A DNA stretch of 64,000 bases, from contig CAITDI010000011.1 of the NCBI GenBank assembly GCA_903891095.1, positions 1 to 64,000 on the forward strand. The letters are read 5' to 3'. The notes beneath the pieces were generated by a model. The model saw only the letters and a program-made list of their open reading frames with translations. It searched no databases and had not been told where the DNA came from. Positions 1-8,121 of the stretch are shown one piece after another. The translations under genes and the position numbers were made by a program. The first letter of the stretch is position 1. Each line of letters opens with the position of its first letter. Source of the stretch: an uncultured bacterium (GTDB lineage Bacteria > Planctomycetota > Phycisphaerae > Phycisphaerales > SM1A02).

Positions 1-1
1 G

Positions 2-736
2 ATGCAGGATCTCCAGCTCCGCGAGGGCAGCGAGAAGATCGGCATCCTGCTCTACCCGGGATTCGTCTCCCTCGATGCGATCGGGCCCTACCACGTGTTC
101 CTCAACATGATGGGCGCGCAGGTGCGCTTCATCGCGAAGACGCGCGAACCCGTGCCGTGCGAGGGCAAGTCCGCGGTCACGCCGCACGCGACCTTCGCCG
201 AGGCGAAGGATCGGCTCGACCTCCTGCTGGTTCCCGGAGGCATGGAGGGCACGCTGGCCGCGATGGAGGACGAGGAGACGCTCGAGTTCCTCCGCACGCA
301 CGGCGCGCGCGACGGCATCGTCGGAAGCGTGTGCACGGGTTCGCTCGTGCTCGCCGCGGCCGGCCTGCTCGAGGGGCACCGCGCCACGAGCCACTGGATC
401 TCGCGCGAGGTGCTGGCGTGCGCGGGGGCGACTCCGGTGAACGAGCGCTTCGTGATCGACCGCAACCGGATCACCGGTGGCGGCGTCACCGCGGGCATCG
501 ACTACGGCCTGCACCTCGTGCAGCGCTGGCGCGGCGACTCGTATGCGAAGGCCGTGCAGATGTTCATCGAATACGACCCGAAGCCGCCGTTCCGCAGCGG
601 GACGCCCGAGGGCGCGGACGCCGACCCCGCGATGGCGCTGCTGCTGAAGTCGGCGCACGAGCCGTTCAACCAGATGGCGACCGCGGCGATCGGCCGCAGC
701 CTGGGCGCGAGGAAGCGCACGTCGCGCGGATCGTGA
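2..736 (+). CDS. DJ-1/PfpI family protein, isonitrile hydratase-like
   Basis: This is a DJ-1/PfpI (class I glutamine amidotransferase-fold) protein of 244 residues. The nucleophile elbow reads GSVCTGS with Cys111, and a His-Trp pair (SHW) follows about 20 residues later. An acidic residue sits near the N terminus in LDAIGPY (Asp25). This Asp/Cys arrangement is the one known from isonitrile hydratase, which converts isonitriles to N-formamides, and from the sensory half of some AraC-type regulators. No DNA-binding domain follows, so an enzyme or stress protein is more likely than a regulator. The true substrate cannot be read from the sequence. The ATG is the second base of the window, so a start further upstream outside the window cannot be excluded. 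It converges on the subtilase gene across a 132-bp gap. Confidence 0.85.
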   Translation: MQDLQLREGSEKIGILLYPGFVSLDAIGPYHVFLNMMGAQVRFIAKTREPVPCEGKSAVTPHATFAEAKDRLDLLLVPGGMEGTLAAMEDEETLEFLRTHGARDGIVGSVCTGSLVLAAAGLLEGHRATSHWISREVLACAGATPVNERFVIDRNRITGGGVTAGIDYGLHLVQRWRGDSYAKAVQMFIEYDPKPPFRSGTPEGADADPAMALLLKSAHEPFNQMATAAIGRSLGARKRTSRGS

Positions 737-868
737 GGCTCGTCGGGCCATCGGTGCTGCCGGCGACTCGCTGCGCGCAGGCCCCGCGCGCGAGGACGAC
801 GAGGGGCGTACCCTGAGGTCCGCGCGTCTGCAACCGCTCGGGGCATTCGGGCCCCGGCCCGTTCGCGC

Positions 869-3082
869 TCAGCCCGTCCACGCCGACAGGAGCATCGCCA
901 CATCGGGCGCGCCGACGCTGCCGTCCTGGTTGATGTCGGCGGCGCCGCCGGCGTCGCCCCAGGCCGAGAGCAGCGACGCGAGGTCGATGCTGTTGACGGC
1001 GCCGTCGCGGTTGATGTCGGCGCGGTTCACCACGCCGCCGTTGAAGAGCCGCCCCGCGGGCACATAGTCGCCCGCCGTGCCTGGGCCAGACCACGCGAGC
1101 GTGAGACCAGCGCCGCCGCCTGCTTCGAAGAACTCGACTCGGAGCTCGTGCAGTCCCGCCGCGAGCGCGCGCGTGCCGGTGACGGTCGCCATGCCGTGCA
1201 GTCCGTCGTTGTTCGCGACGAGTTCGCCGCCGATGTAGAGCTTGGAGCCGTCGTCGCTGGTGATGCTCAGGCTCCAGAACCCAGTCGCGGGAACGTCGAT
1301 CCATCCCGTGTACGTCGCGCCGACATCGTCCGCGCGGCCGCTGCCGGCGTAGTTGCCGTTCGTCGACGGGAAGTTGATGTTCGCGACCGTCTCGGACGCG
1401 TAGCTCGTGAGCGTCGAGAAGTCGGGCAGCACGGCCGGCGCGCTGAGCGCGTAGTACTTCGCGACAAGTCCAGGCGTCGCGCCCGTGGGGTTGTCGGGGA
1501 GACGCGGGGTCGCGGTGTCGATGAACGCCGTCGCGGTGGAGGTTGCGCCGCTGTTTGGCTCGACGAGCGTGTAGCTCAGCGACTGCGTGCCCGCGGTCGG
1601 GCCGGTGTTGGCCACCAGAAGCCGATCGCGCGCGCCGGCTGTTCCGGCGATGAGCGTGACGGCGCTGCCCGCGGTCGTCGTGGCGCTGAACGACTGGATC
1701 CTGAGCGCGTCCATGTTCGGGTCGAAGTCGTTGGCGAGCACATCGAGCTCGACAGCGGCCGTCGTGACGCCGCGCGCGCGGTCGTTGCGGCCGACGGGCG
1801 GCTGCGGAATCAGCGCAGACTTCGCGGTTTCCGCCGCGCGCTGCAGGTTGATGCGGCCCCAGCCGTTGGTCTCGCTGTTGGGCTCGGTGTCCCAGAAATC
1901 GCACGTGTTGAGGAGCACATACTCCGCGTGCGCCGCCGAAAGCAGCGGATTCGCCGAGCGCACGAGTGCGAGCGCGCCGTTGGCAACGGGCGTGGCCATG
2001 CTGGTGCCGCTGGCGAAGCCGTAGGTTCCATCGCGCAGCGAGCTGAGGATGCTCACGCCAGGGGCGAAGAGGTCGAGCCCGAGTCCGTAGCTGCTGAAGC
2101 CTGCGCGCTGGTCGTTTTGCGCGCTCGCGCCGACCACGAGCACGTGGTCGAAGTCGAAGTCGGAGAGGTTCGACGCCGAATTGCCCGCGGCCCAGAGCAT
2201 CGACGCGTCGCGCGAGCGGACGTACTCGCCCGTCGTTTCGATCGGCGGGTAGCCGATGCCCGAGTAGCTGGTGCTGATGACCTTCGCGCCGTGATCCGCG
2301 GCCCACTGGATGCCTTCGAGGAGGTCGTCCATCGAGGCGCCGCCGTTGTCGGCGTTGCTCACGCGGATCGGCATGATGCGGAAGTTCCAGCCCATGCCGC
2401 TCACGCCGACGCCGTTGTTGCCGCGCGCCGCGGCGCAGCCGGCGACATGCGTGCCGTGTCCGTTGATGTCGAGCATGTCGGCGCCGTCGGCCTCGGCGAT
2501 GTTGCTCGCGCTGTTGTAGCCGAGCACGCGGTTCTGCAGGTCCTCGTGCGCGACGATGCCCGTGTCGGTCACGGCGATCACGATCTCGTTGGCGCCGTCG
2601 GCGCGGGTGATGTCCCACGCGAGGGCGGACTTCATGGTCGCGTGGTGCCACTGCTCGCCGAAGCGCGGGTCGTTCGGAACGCCGCAGGGGAAGAGCATCC
2701 AGTTGGGGCAGACGTACTGGAAGAGGCCGGAGTCGAGGAGCCGCGAGGCGACGGCGCGCTCGGCGCTGCCTGGTGCGACCGGGCCGAGTCCGACGGTGAT
2801 CACGAAGTCATCGGTGCGGGGGTTGCGCTTGGGGCTGTAGCTGGCGAGGAGCACGAGTGCCTGCGCGCGTTGCGAGCGCGAGAGATCCTGCCGCGGGCGG
2901 GCGATGAGCTGGCCGGTGAATTCGCGCTCGCCTGGGACCTCGGCGAAGCGGAGTTCGGAGAGCGCGATGTGCGCGGGCTTGATGTCGGCGGCGAGCAGGG
3001 CCGCCGGCGTGGATGCGAGGGTTGAGGCGACCACGCAGAGCGCGGCGGTCCAGCTGAGGGGTCCGATGCGGGTGGGCTTCAT
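869..3082 (-). CDS. secreted subtilisin-like serine protease with PA14 and dockerin-type modules
   Basis: This is a secreted S8 family peptidase of 737 residues from the ATG at 3082. A signal peptide covers about residues 1-32 (Trp11-Ala32 hydrophobic, cut near AALLAA). The triad is Asp173 (VTDTG), His209 (GHGTHVAG) and Ser361 (GTSMATP), with the oxyanion Asn301 in AAGNSAS. A PA14-like module lies at about residues 500-650 (GLVAKYYA, then SDDGSKLYIGG), as in carbohydrate- or surface-binding extensions. The C terminus holds two calcium-loop repeats (ADINRDGAVN and ADINQDGSVG, each followed by a LLSAW motif), the dockerin-like tail common in planctomycete exported proteins. An upstream ATG at 3139 would add a Thr/Ala-rich stretch before the signal peptide. 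I prefer 3082 because the signal peptide begins there, although neither start has a clear ribosome binding site. Role: extracellular or surface proteolysis. Confidence 0.9.
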   Translation of the reverse strand: MKPTRIGPLSWTAALCVVASTLASTPAALLAADIKPAHIALSELRFAEVPGEREFTGQLIARPRQDLSRSQRAQALVLLASYSPKRNPRTDDFVITVGLGPVAPGSAERAVASRLLDSGLFQYVCPNWMLFPCGVPNDPRFGEQWHHATMKSALAWDITRADGANEIVIAVTDTGIVAHEDLQNRVLGYNSASNIAEADGADMLDINGHGTHVAGCAAARGNNGVGVSGMGWNFRIMPIRVSNADNGGASMDDLLEGIQWAADHGAKVISTSYSGIGYPPIETTGEYVRSRDASMLWAAGNSASNLSDFDFDHVLVVGASAQNDQRAGFSSYGLGLDLFAPGVSILSSLRDGTYGFASGTSMATPVANGALALVRSANPLLSAAHAEYVLLNTCDFWDTEPNSETNGWGRINLQRAAETAKSALIPQPPVGRNDRARGVTTAAVELDVLANDFDPNMDALRIQSFSATTTAGSAVTLIAGTAGARDRLLVANTGPTAGTQSLSYTLVEPNSGATSTATAFIDTATPRLPDNPTGATPGLVAKYYALSAPAVLPDFSTLTSYASETVANINFPSTNGNYAGSGRADDVGATYTGWIDVPATGFWSLSITSDDGSKLYIGGELVANNDGLHGMATVTGTRALAAGLHELRVEFFEAGGGAGLTLAWSGPGTAGDYVPAGRLFNGGVVNRADINRDGAVNSIDLASLLSAWGDAGGAADINQDGSVGAPDVAMLLSAWTG

Positions 3083-3131
3083 GGTCGTGGTTGCGGTCGT
3101 GGTTGCGGTTGCGGTTGCGGTCGTGTTGTGG
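3083..3131. repeat. GGTCGT/GGTTGC hexamer repeats before the protease signal peptide
   Basis: About eight hexamer units of the pattern ggtcgt or ggttgc lie directly 5' of the protease ATG at 3082. If the alternative start at 3139 were used they would encode a Thr/Ala-rich leader. They look like a slippage-prone microsatellite. The rest of the 362-bp gap up to 3444 holds two family B palindromic repeats and nothing that looks like a gene. Confidence 0.6.
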
Positions 3132-3221
3132 TGCGCCATGGGGAGGAGCGCCAACTGTGTCTGCAGGCGTAGCTCCGCGCAAGCGGGAACTCGGGATTGG
3201 GTGCAGATTTGGCGGGCGTGG

Positions 3222-3305
3222 AGATGGGATCGGCGCTTCGCGCCGCGGAGAACCGAGATGTGGTGTTCCGCGACCACTACCTGCTTCGCAGGAAGTGGCA
3301 CCCGC
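3222..3305 (-). repeat. family B interspersed palindromic repeat, copy 1
   Basis: Read on the minus strand this copy starts GGGTGCCACTTCCTGC, then GCAGGTAGTGGTCGC, and ends in a GGCGC-gaa-GCGCC hairpin about 50 bases later. The same order of two short hairpins recurs at 3358, 56006 and 56186. This copy is inverted with respect to copy 2, so the pair forms a head-to-head unit between the protease and lutC. Confidence 0.7.
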
Positions 3306-3357
3306 GCCTGCGGCGCGGCGACCGGCGCGGTCGTTCGCCGCGGTCGTCACATCAACC

Positions 3358-3444
3358 GCCGCCCGGAGGGCGGGTGCCACTTCCCCGGAGGGGTAGTGGT
3401 CGCCGTGCGTCGGAGTCTCGCGCGGGTGCGCCGCGCAGCGGCGG
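3358..3444 (+). repeat. family B interspersed palindromic repeat, copy 2
   Basis: This copy starts with a CCGCCCGGAGGGCGG hairpin, followed by GTGCCACTTCC, a diverged CCGGAGGGG centre and TAGTGGTCGCCG, and ends in a GCGCCGCGCAGCGGCGG arm. It stops at the lutC stop codon (3445-3447). It probably acts, at most, as a transcript-end hairpin for the lut operon. Confidence 0.65.
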
Positions 3445-4080
3445 TCAGTCGACGAGGACGATCTCAACCGCCGCGGGTCCATGCACGCCCGTCACGAGCA
3501 CGCCTTCGATATCAGCGGTCTTCGACGGGCCTGTGATGACCGTCGTCGACGCGGCGTCGAGCGCGTCGGCGCGCGATTCAAACAGGTCGACCAGGTCGGC
3601 GACAACCTGCGATGCGCGCACGATCGCGATGTGGATCGGCGGCGTGATCCACGCGTTGCGGATGCGGCCGTTGGTCGAGATGACCAGCGACCCGCTCTCC
3701 GCGATCGCGCAGTCCACATCGGTGACGCCGACTTCGCAGTCAAACAGGATGTCGTCGTTGTCGTTGGGCGCGAGGCGCGCGCCTGCGGCTGCGTTCGCGC
3801 GGGCTGCGAGGCTCGTGTCGCGCGCGGCGACCACGGTCTTGCCGCGGGTTTCGAGGAGTTTCGCGAGCACCGCGTCGAGATCGCCTTCGGCAACGCGCGT
3901 CACGCGCATGCCGACCGACTGCGCCTTGGCCGCGAACAACGACACGAGGTCCGCCTGGTCGCGCGCGACGCGGCGCACGACCGTGTGCGCGGGCACGGCC
4001 GCGACCGTCACGGGTTGCGCGCGCACGGCCTCACGCACGCGCGCGAGCAGCGCGTCGACGGCGGGGCTGCGCGAAGTCAT
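3445..4080 (-). CDS. lutC: lactate utilization protein C (LUD domain)
   Basis: This is a LutC/YkgG-type LUD-domain protein of 211 residues, the third subunit of the LutABC iron-sulfur L-lactate oxidizing complex. The family pattern is visible in VGVTDVDCAIAESGSL, followed by an ITPPIHIAIV-like segment. The ATG at 4080 overlaps the lutB stop as ATGA, which fixes the start against longer in-frame alternatives. It is the last gene of the lutA-lutB-lutC operon. A family B repeat begins right after the stop codon. LutC carries no cysteine cluster, as is normal for the family. Confidence 0.93.
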   Translation of the reverse strand: MTSRSPAVDALLARVREAVRAQPVTVAAVPAHTVVRRVARDQADLVSLFAAKAQSVGMRVTRVAEGDLDAVLAKLLETRGKTVVAARDTSLAARANAAAGARLAPNDNDDILFDCEVGVTDVDCAIAESGSLVISTNGRIRNAWITPPIHIAIVRASQVVADLVDLFESRADALDAASTTVITGPSKTADIEGVLVTGVHGPAAVEIVLVD

Positions 4081-5576
4081 GAACCGCCTCCCGTCTTGCC
4101 GCGATTCGCAAACCACTCACGGAAACTCTCGCCCGTCGCGACACCAAGATCGCGCGACTGCGTCCAACCCGCGCCAGGCCCTGGCGCCGACTTGAGCCAC
4201 GAACGCTCGCCATCGGCCGTCTTCTCGCGCTGCCCGAGCATCCGCGCATGCAGCCGCACCGCGCGGATCGCAAGCCGGAACATCGCCGGCCGCTCCGCAA
4301 GCCAACGCCACAGCTTGAGCGTGTGACCTTCCGACTTCGGCGACAGCCCACGCTCGCGCAGGCGCGCGCGGTCGTGCATCAGGAACTTGGGTATGTCGAT
4401 CTTGACCGGGCACGCCTCGTAGCACGCGCCGCAGAGCGAGCTCGCGCGCGGGAGATCGGCGTAGTTGGCGAGGCCCGCATCCGCGTTGCCCTGCGCGCGC
4501 TCGAGCTCGGGCGTGAGCACGGCGCCGATCGGGCCCGCGTACATCGAGCCGTAGGAATGTCCGCCGACCTTGCGGTACACGGGGCAGGCGTTGAGGCACG
4601 CGCCGCAGCGGATGCAGCGAAGGAGGTCGCGCTTCTCGCTCGCGAGCACGCCCACGCGGCCCGCGTCGACGAGCACGAAGTGCACTTCCTTCGGCCCGCC
4701 ATGCTCGCCCGCGCGGCGCGGACCGCGCACGAAGCTGGTGTAGACCGTGAGCGGCTGCGCGGTGCCGCTGCGCGCAAGCAGCTTGAGGAACGGCGCGAGG
4801 TCGCGCGCGCCGCGGATGAGCTTCTCGATCCCCACGAACACGATGTGCACCGGCGGCCCGCCGACCGAGAGGTCGAAGTTGCCTTCGTTCGTGCAGATGA
4901 CCGCCGCGCCTTCGTCGGCGAGCAGGAAGTTCGCGCCCGAGACGCCGATGTCGGCCGAGCGGTAGAGCCCGCGCATGTGCTCGCGGGCGATCATCGTGAG
5001 CTCGGTCGGATCCTCGGTGTAGCGCGCGCCGAGCTCGCGCACGAAGCTCTTCGCGGTCGCGACGCGGTCCTTGTGGATCATCGGCGTGACGATGTGCGAC
5101 GGTGCGTCGCCGTCGATCTGCAGGATGAACTCGCCGAGGTCGGTCTCGAGCGTCTTGATGCCGGCGGCCTCGAACGCGGGGAGGAGGCCGATCTCCTCGG
5201 TGACCATCGACTTGCTCTTGACGCACGACATGGCTCGATCTTGGGCGCTGTGCGCGCGCGCGATCGCGAGCGCGATGTCGCAGGCCTCGCGGCCGGTGGT
5301 CGCGGCGTGGACCTTCGCGCCTGATTTCTCGGCGCTCGCGATGAAGCGCTCGAGGAGCTCGTCGAGGTGATCGAGCGCGTACTGCTTGGTGTCGCGCGCG
5401 ACGGTGCGGAGGTCGTCGTAGTCGGGCCCGAAGTCGCGGCCGAAGATGCCGCCGCGCTGCGTGTCCTTGAGATGCGTCGCGTTGCCGACGAACTGCTGCA
5501 GCTTGAGGTCGCGCACGGCCTCGCGCGCGCGCGGCTTCATGTCGAAGGGGAGCGGTGGGGCGATGAGGGGGTTCAT
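4077..5576 (-). CDS. lutB: lactate utilization iron-sulfur protein B
   Basis: LutB has 499 residues. It joins an N-terminal LUD domain (residues about 60-300, with VSGANFLLADEGA and a TNEGN motif) to a ferredoxin-type domain. The latter has two [4Fe-4S] cysteine sets, CIRCGACLNACPVYR (about residues 315-330) and CGACYEACPVKIDIP (about 380-395), plus the usual C-terminal DUF3390 region. It belongs to the cytoplasmic LutABC complex that oxidizes L-lactate to pyruvate. The ATG at 5576 overlaps the lutA stop codon (ATGA), and its own stop overlaps the lutC ATG, so the three genes are translationally coupled. Longer upstream in-frame starts lie inside lutA and were not used. Confidence 0.95.
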   Translation of the reverse strand: MNPLIAPPLPFDMKPRAREAVRDLKLQQFVGNATHLKDTQRGGIFGRDFGPDYDDLRTVARDTKQYALDHLDELLERFIASAEKSGAKVHAATTGREACDIALAIARAHSAQDRAMSCVKSKSMVTEEIGLLPAFEAAGIKTLETDLGEFILQIDGDAPSHIVTPMIHKDRVATAKSFVRELGARYTEDPTELTMIAREHMRGLYRSADIGVSGANFLLADEGAAVICTNEGNFDLSVGGPPVHIVFVGIEKLIRGARDLAPFLKLLARSGTAQPLTVYTSFVRGPRRAGEHGGPKEVHFVLVDAGRVGVLASEKRDLLRCIRCGACLNACPVYRKVGGHSYGSMYAGPIGAVLTPELERAQGNADAGLANYADLPRASSLCGACYEACPVKIDIPKFLMHDRARLRERGLSPKSEGHTLKLWRWLAERPAMFRLAIRAVRLHARMLGQREKTADGERSWLKSAPGPGAGWTQSRDLGVATGESFREWFANRGKTGGGS

Positions 5577-6379
5577 TGTGTTCCCCCATTCGGGGCCGCG
5601 TGATTCCCCCCATTCGGGGCCCCGGTCTCGAGCAACCCGAGCGATTCGGCGAGCGCTTCCGCGGGCGAGATTACGCGCAGCGCGACGCCCTTGCGATGCG
5701 CGAGCCCCGCGAGATGCGCCGCGCAGCCCGTGTCGCTTGCGACGAGCGTCGCGGCGCCGGTCGACGCGACATGCGCGAGCTTTTCCTCGCCGAGCGCGGT
5801 CGAGACCTCGGGAAACTGCGTGCTGAACATCCCGCCAAAGCCGCAGCACTGCGCCATGTCGGGCAGCTCGCGCACATCATCGCCGCAGCACGCGCGCATG
5901 AGGAACGGCGCGGTCGCGCCGTGGCGATGGATCCCGCGCAGGTGGCACGCGTCGTGGCAGGTGAGGCGCTGTGCGCTCGCGCCGCTCGCCGCACGCGGAG
6001 CGAGCTTTGTCGGATCCACCTTGAGCTGCGTCTCGAGGAACTCGACGAGTTCGAAGGTCTTGCCCGCGAGCGCGACCACCGCCTTGTGGTCGGCGGAACC
6101 GTGCGCGAACAGCGCCTCGTACTTCTCGCGCACCACCGAGCAGCACGAGCCCGACGGCGTGACGACCGCGTCGTACGGCGCGAACACCTCGCACATGCGC
6201 CGCGCGAGCGCCGCGGCGTCGGCGGGCAGGCCGTTCGAGAGCATCGGTTGTCCGCAGCAGGTCTGCGCGGCGGGGAGCTCGACGGTCACGCCGACATGCT
6301 CAAGCACCAGCACCGTCGCCTTGAGCGCGCGCGGGGCGAGCGCTTCGGCGAGGCAGGTGGTGAAGAGGGCGACGCGCAT
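5573..6379 (-). CDS. lutA: lactate utilization iron-sulfur protein A (CCG domains)
   Basis: LutA has 268 residues and two cysteine-rich CCG domains, the first with CCGQP after about 40 residues and the second with CHDACHLRG then CCGFGGMF. The domain type binds [4Fe-4S] clusters and is shared with glycolate oxidase GlcF and heterodisulfide reductase. It is the first gene of the lutABC operon. The C terminus is odd: GAPNGG occurs, then AAPNGG, encoded by a near-perfect duplicated block (5581-5597 and 5604-5621) just before the stop, whereas the family usually ends shortly after the second domain. A -10-like TATCCT box lies 10 nt upstream of the ATG. Confidence 0.94.
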   Translation of the reverse strand: MRVALFTTCLAEALAPRALKATVLVLEHVGVTVELPAAQTCCGQPMLSNGLPADAAALARRMCEVFAPYDAVVTPSGSCCSVVREKYEALFAHGSADHKAVVALAGKTFELVEFLETQLKVDPTKLAPRAASGASAQRLTCHDACHLRGIHRHGATAPFLMRACCGDDVRELPDMAQCCGFGGMFSTQFPEVSTALGEEKLAHVASTGAATLVASDTGCAAHLAGLAHRKGVALRVISPAEALAESLGLLETGAPNGGNHAAPNGGTQ

Positions 6380-6389
6380 GAGGCGCGCA

Positions 6390-6395
6390 AGGATA
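6390..6395 (-). promoter_or_regulatory. candidate -10 box of lutA
   Basis: Minus-strand TATCCT ends 10 nt before the lutA ATG at 6379. The 66-bp gap separates lutA from the three-lipoprotein operon upstream, so a separate promoter is plausible. No good -35 is visible. Confidence 0.4.
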
Positions 6396-6445
6396 AAGAC
6401 AAGCCCGCCCGTGCGCTATCCGCCTCAGTAAGATTGAACTTCGAG

Positions 6446-6904
6446 TCAGTTGCCCGGTGCCGCTGGGTCGATCTGCTGTGCTTCGAGGAACATCGCCTTT
6501 GAGTAGGCCGCAAAAAACTGCTGGTAGAACTCGGCGTCCTCGACTGGAATCACGTTGTACTGGGCATTGGCTCGAACCAAGAGCTGGGTGGTTCCGCGCT
6601 TGCGAACGGTAATGGTCATCTTCGTGGCAGAGTTTGCAAGCTTTGTCGCGGTTACGCTTCCCAGTTCGGCATCCGCATTGTCGATGACGAATCCGAGATC
6701 TTGCAGCGTCGCCATGGCGGTGCGAACAGCTTTGTTTTGGTCGGTGGTCTCGTATGCACGGGTCTGAATTGCGCGCAGTTTCAAGGCGACTTCACCGGTA
6801 GTGGCTTTGGGGGCAGATGCACAGCCAGCAAGACTGGTTGCGATGCCGCAGAGCGCGAGCACGCATACCAGTGCCGTGCGCGAAAGATCACTGATGGTTT
6901 GCAT
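6446..6904 (-). CDS. putative lipoprotein, paralogue of the gene upstream
   Basis: This 152-residue lipoprotein has a signal peptide ending in the lipobox LAGC (Cys28). The mature part has the pattern LRAIQTRAYETTD...ATLQDLGFVIDNAD. A nearly parallel version occurs in the upstream neighbour (IRARQSKRYATTD...QLLQDLGFNLEDSN), so the two genes look like diverged duplicates. Both end in a (Y/E)-rich FLEAQ(E/Q)I segment. The ATG at 6904 shares its A with the upstream stop (TAATG), so they are co-translated. Proteins with this pattern are found in envelope-associated lipoprotein clusters of many Gram-negative bacteria, but I know of no defined function. Base composition is visibly less GC-rich than in flanking genes. 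Confidence 0.8.
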   Translation of the reverse strand: MQTISDLSRTALVCVLALCGIATSLAGCASAPKATTGEVALKLRAIQTRAYETTDQNKAVRTAMATLQDLGFVIDNADAELGSVTATKLANSATKMTITVRKRGTTQLLVRANAQYNVIPVEDAEFYQQFFAAYSKAMFLEAQQIDPAAPGN

Positions 6905-7458
6905 TAGCCAATCTCCTGAGCTTCAAGGAACAGTGACTTGGACAGTTTTTCGTAGAACTCGGTGTATAGCTCAGGCGTGTCCAGGCGCTCGAGTTTGTAG
7001 AGGACCCCTTGGTCATTCCATACGAGCCTCTGGAATGTGACTCTCACGTCGATTGCGTTATTGTCCGAGGATGGCGACGTAACGACCGATGCACGGATCT
7101 TCTGATCCTTGTCAATGGGGACGCGGACACCGAGAATCACCGCAGCGAGTACCTGTCCCGCGACTTGGCCGCCATCCACTGCGGTCCTGTCCTTTGAGGC
7201 GACGAGTAGCCCCACGTCTTTGTTGGAATCTTCGAGGTTGAATCCAAGGTCTTGCAGCAGTTGGTTGGCCGCAACCATCACCGATTTTTCATCGGTCGTC
7301 GCGTAGCGCTTCGACTGGCGCGCTCGGATCTCCGTCGCCGGTTCCTTTAGCAGTAGGGCGTCCTTTGGAATGGTGGTTTGGCCGCAGCCAAGCCAGCTCG
7401 CGCCAAGGATGAGCGTCCAGCAGGCGGTGCATAGAAGTTTGTAGGACCGATCATTCAT
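6904..7458 (-). CDS. putative lipoprotein with LQDLGF motif
   Basis: This 184-residue exported protein starts at the ATG at 7458. A hydrophobic segment runs up to SWLGCGQ, where Cys is the likely lipidation site. The mature domain contains KRYATTDEKS and LLQDLGFNLEDSNKDVG, a beta-rich stretch with alternating charged residues, and the C-terminal FLEAQEIG shared with the downstream paralogue. It is longer than the paralogue by an insertion around VAGQVLAAVILGVRVP, which could be membrane-interacting. It is the middle gene of a three-lipoprotein operon whose first gene is BamE-like. The upstream in-frame start would extend into the intergenic region and lacks a signal peptide, so it was rejected. 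Function unknown. Confidence 0.78.
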   Translation of the reverse strand: MNDRSYKLLCTACWTLILGASWLGCGQTTIPKDALLLKEPATEIRARQSKRYATTDEKSVMVAANQLLQDLGFNLEDSNKDVGLLVASKDRTAVDGGQVAGQVLAAVILGVRVPIDKDQKIRASVVTSPSSDNNAIDVRVTFQRLVWNDQGVLYKLERLDTPELYTEFYEKLSKSLFLEAQEIG

Positions 7459-7500
7459 GGGTAGGTGCCTTCTCGGTGAGCCAATCAAAGGCTCCGCGTA

Positions 7501-7902
7501 CTAGAACTTGGACTGGTGATATGCGACGTCGCTCACCTTCTTTTCGGCGTCGAATTTGACCACCACCGTTAGCGTGGATTGTGTTGAGCGGCGAATGCCA
7601 ACTCCGGCATCCTGCGACGCGAAGGTCCAGCCTCCTGCCGCGCTGGCCTCAACTTGGGAAAAGGTACGGTCGTACACCCATACTTCGCTCCCATTGGGGC
7701 CTGAGGTCACCATGTTCGGTGAGCCCAGGGTTTCTGCGACCTCAGATCCAGACATTCCCCTGTGGATCGACTTCTGAACGACACCAACCGTGAGATTCTG
7801 CTTGCCATCCCGATCGGTAGGCAACTCAGGGGCGGTGATCGTGCACGCGGTTAGCAGCACGGATGCGAGAAGTGAACTCAAGGTTCTTTGGCGAAGATGC
7901 AT
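7501..7902 (-). CDS. SmpA/OmlA (BamE)-like lipoprotein
   Basis: This lipoprotein of 133 residues has signal peptide MHLRQRTLSSLLASVLLTAC with the lipobox LTAC at its end. The mature region shows the SmpA/OmlA-type pattern: VQKSIHRGMSGSEVAETLGSPN, then EVWVYDR and a terminal beta hairpin ending DVAYHQSKF. BamE helps assemble outer-membrane beta-barrel proteins, but the fold is also used by unrelated small lipoproteins, so only the fold is claimed. The start at 7902 is supported by the signal peptide and by a TACTGT box 6 nt upstream. An upstream in-frame extension was rejected. It heads the operon with the two LQDLGF lipoproteins. Confidence 0.8.
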   Translation of the reverse strand: MHLRQRTLSSLLASVLLTACTITAPELPTDRDGKQNLTVGVVQKSIHRGMSGSEVAETLGSPNMVTSGPNGSEVWVYDRTFSQVEASAAGGWTFASQDAGVGIRRSTQSTLTVVVKFDAEKKVSDVAYHQSKF

Positions 7903-7908
7903 GAGGGA

Positions 7909-7914
7909 ACAGTA
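7909..7914 (-). promoter_or_regulatory. -10 box (TACTGT) for a leaderless start
   Basis: Minus-strand TACTGT is followed by exactly 6 nt (tccctc) and the ATG at 7902. This is the spacing that would place transcription start on the A of the start codon. A weak TTTCAT lies 17 nt further upstream. Confidence 0.55.
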
Positions 7915-8121
7915 CCAGGCGGGTTTGAAAAATGAAAGGCAAGTCATAGAGAGGCAAGCAAAATGTTGCACCTCGTTTCCAGCCGATTGAAGTGTTGTTG
8001 GCTGCCCGGAGCGGCCTTCAAAGCAGCGGGCTCGACGCGTGGCGAGGTGAGAGGTTGAGGTGTCCACCTGGCCGCGCCGTAACGAAAAACGGCGGGGTAA
8101 TCCGCGTAATCCCTAGCCGAC

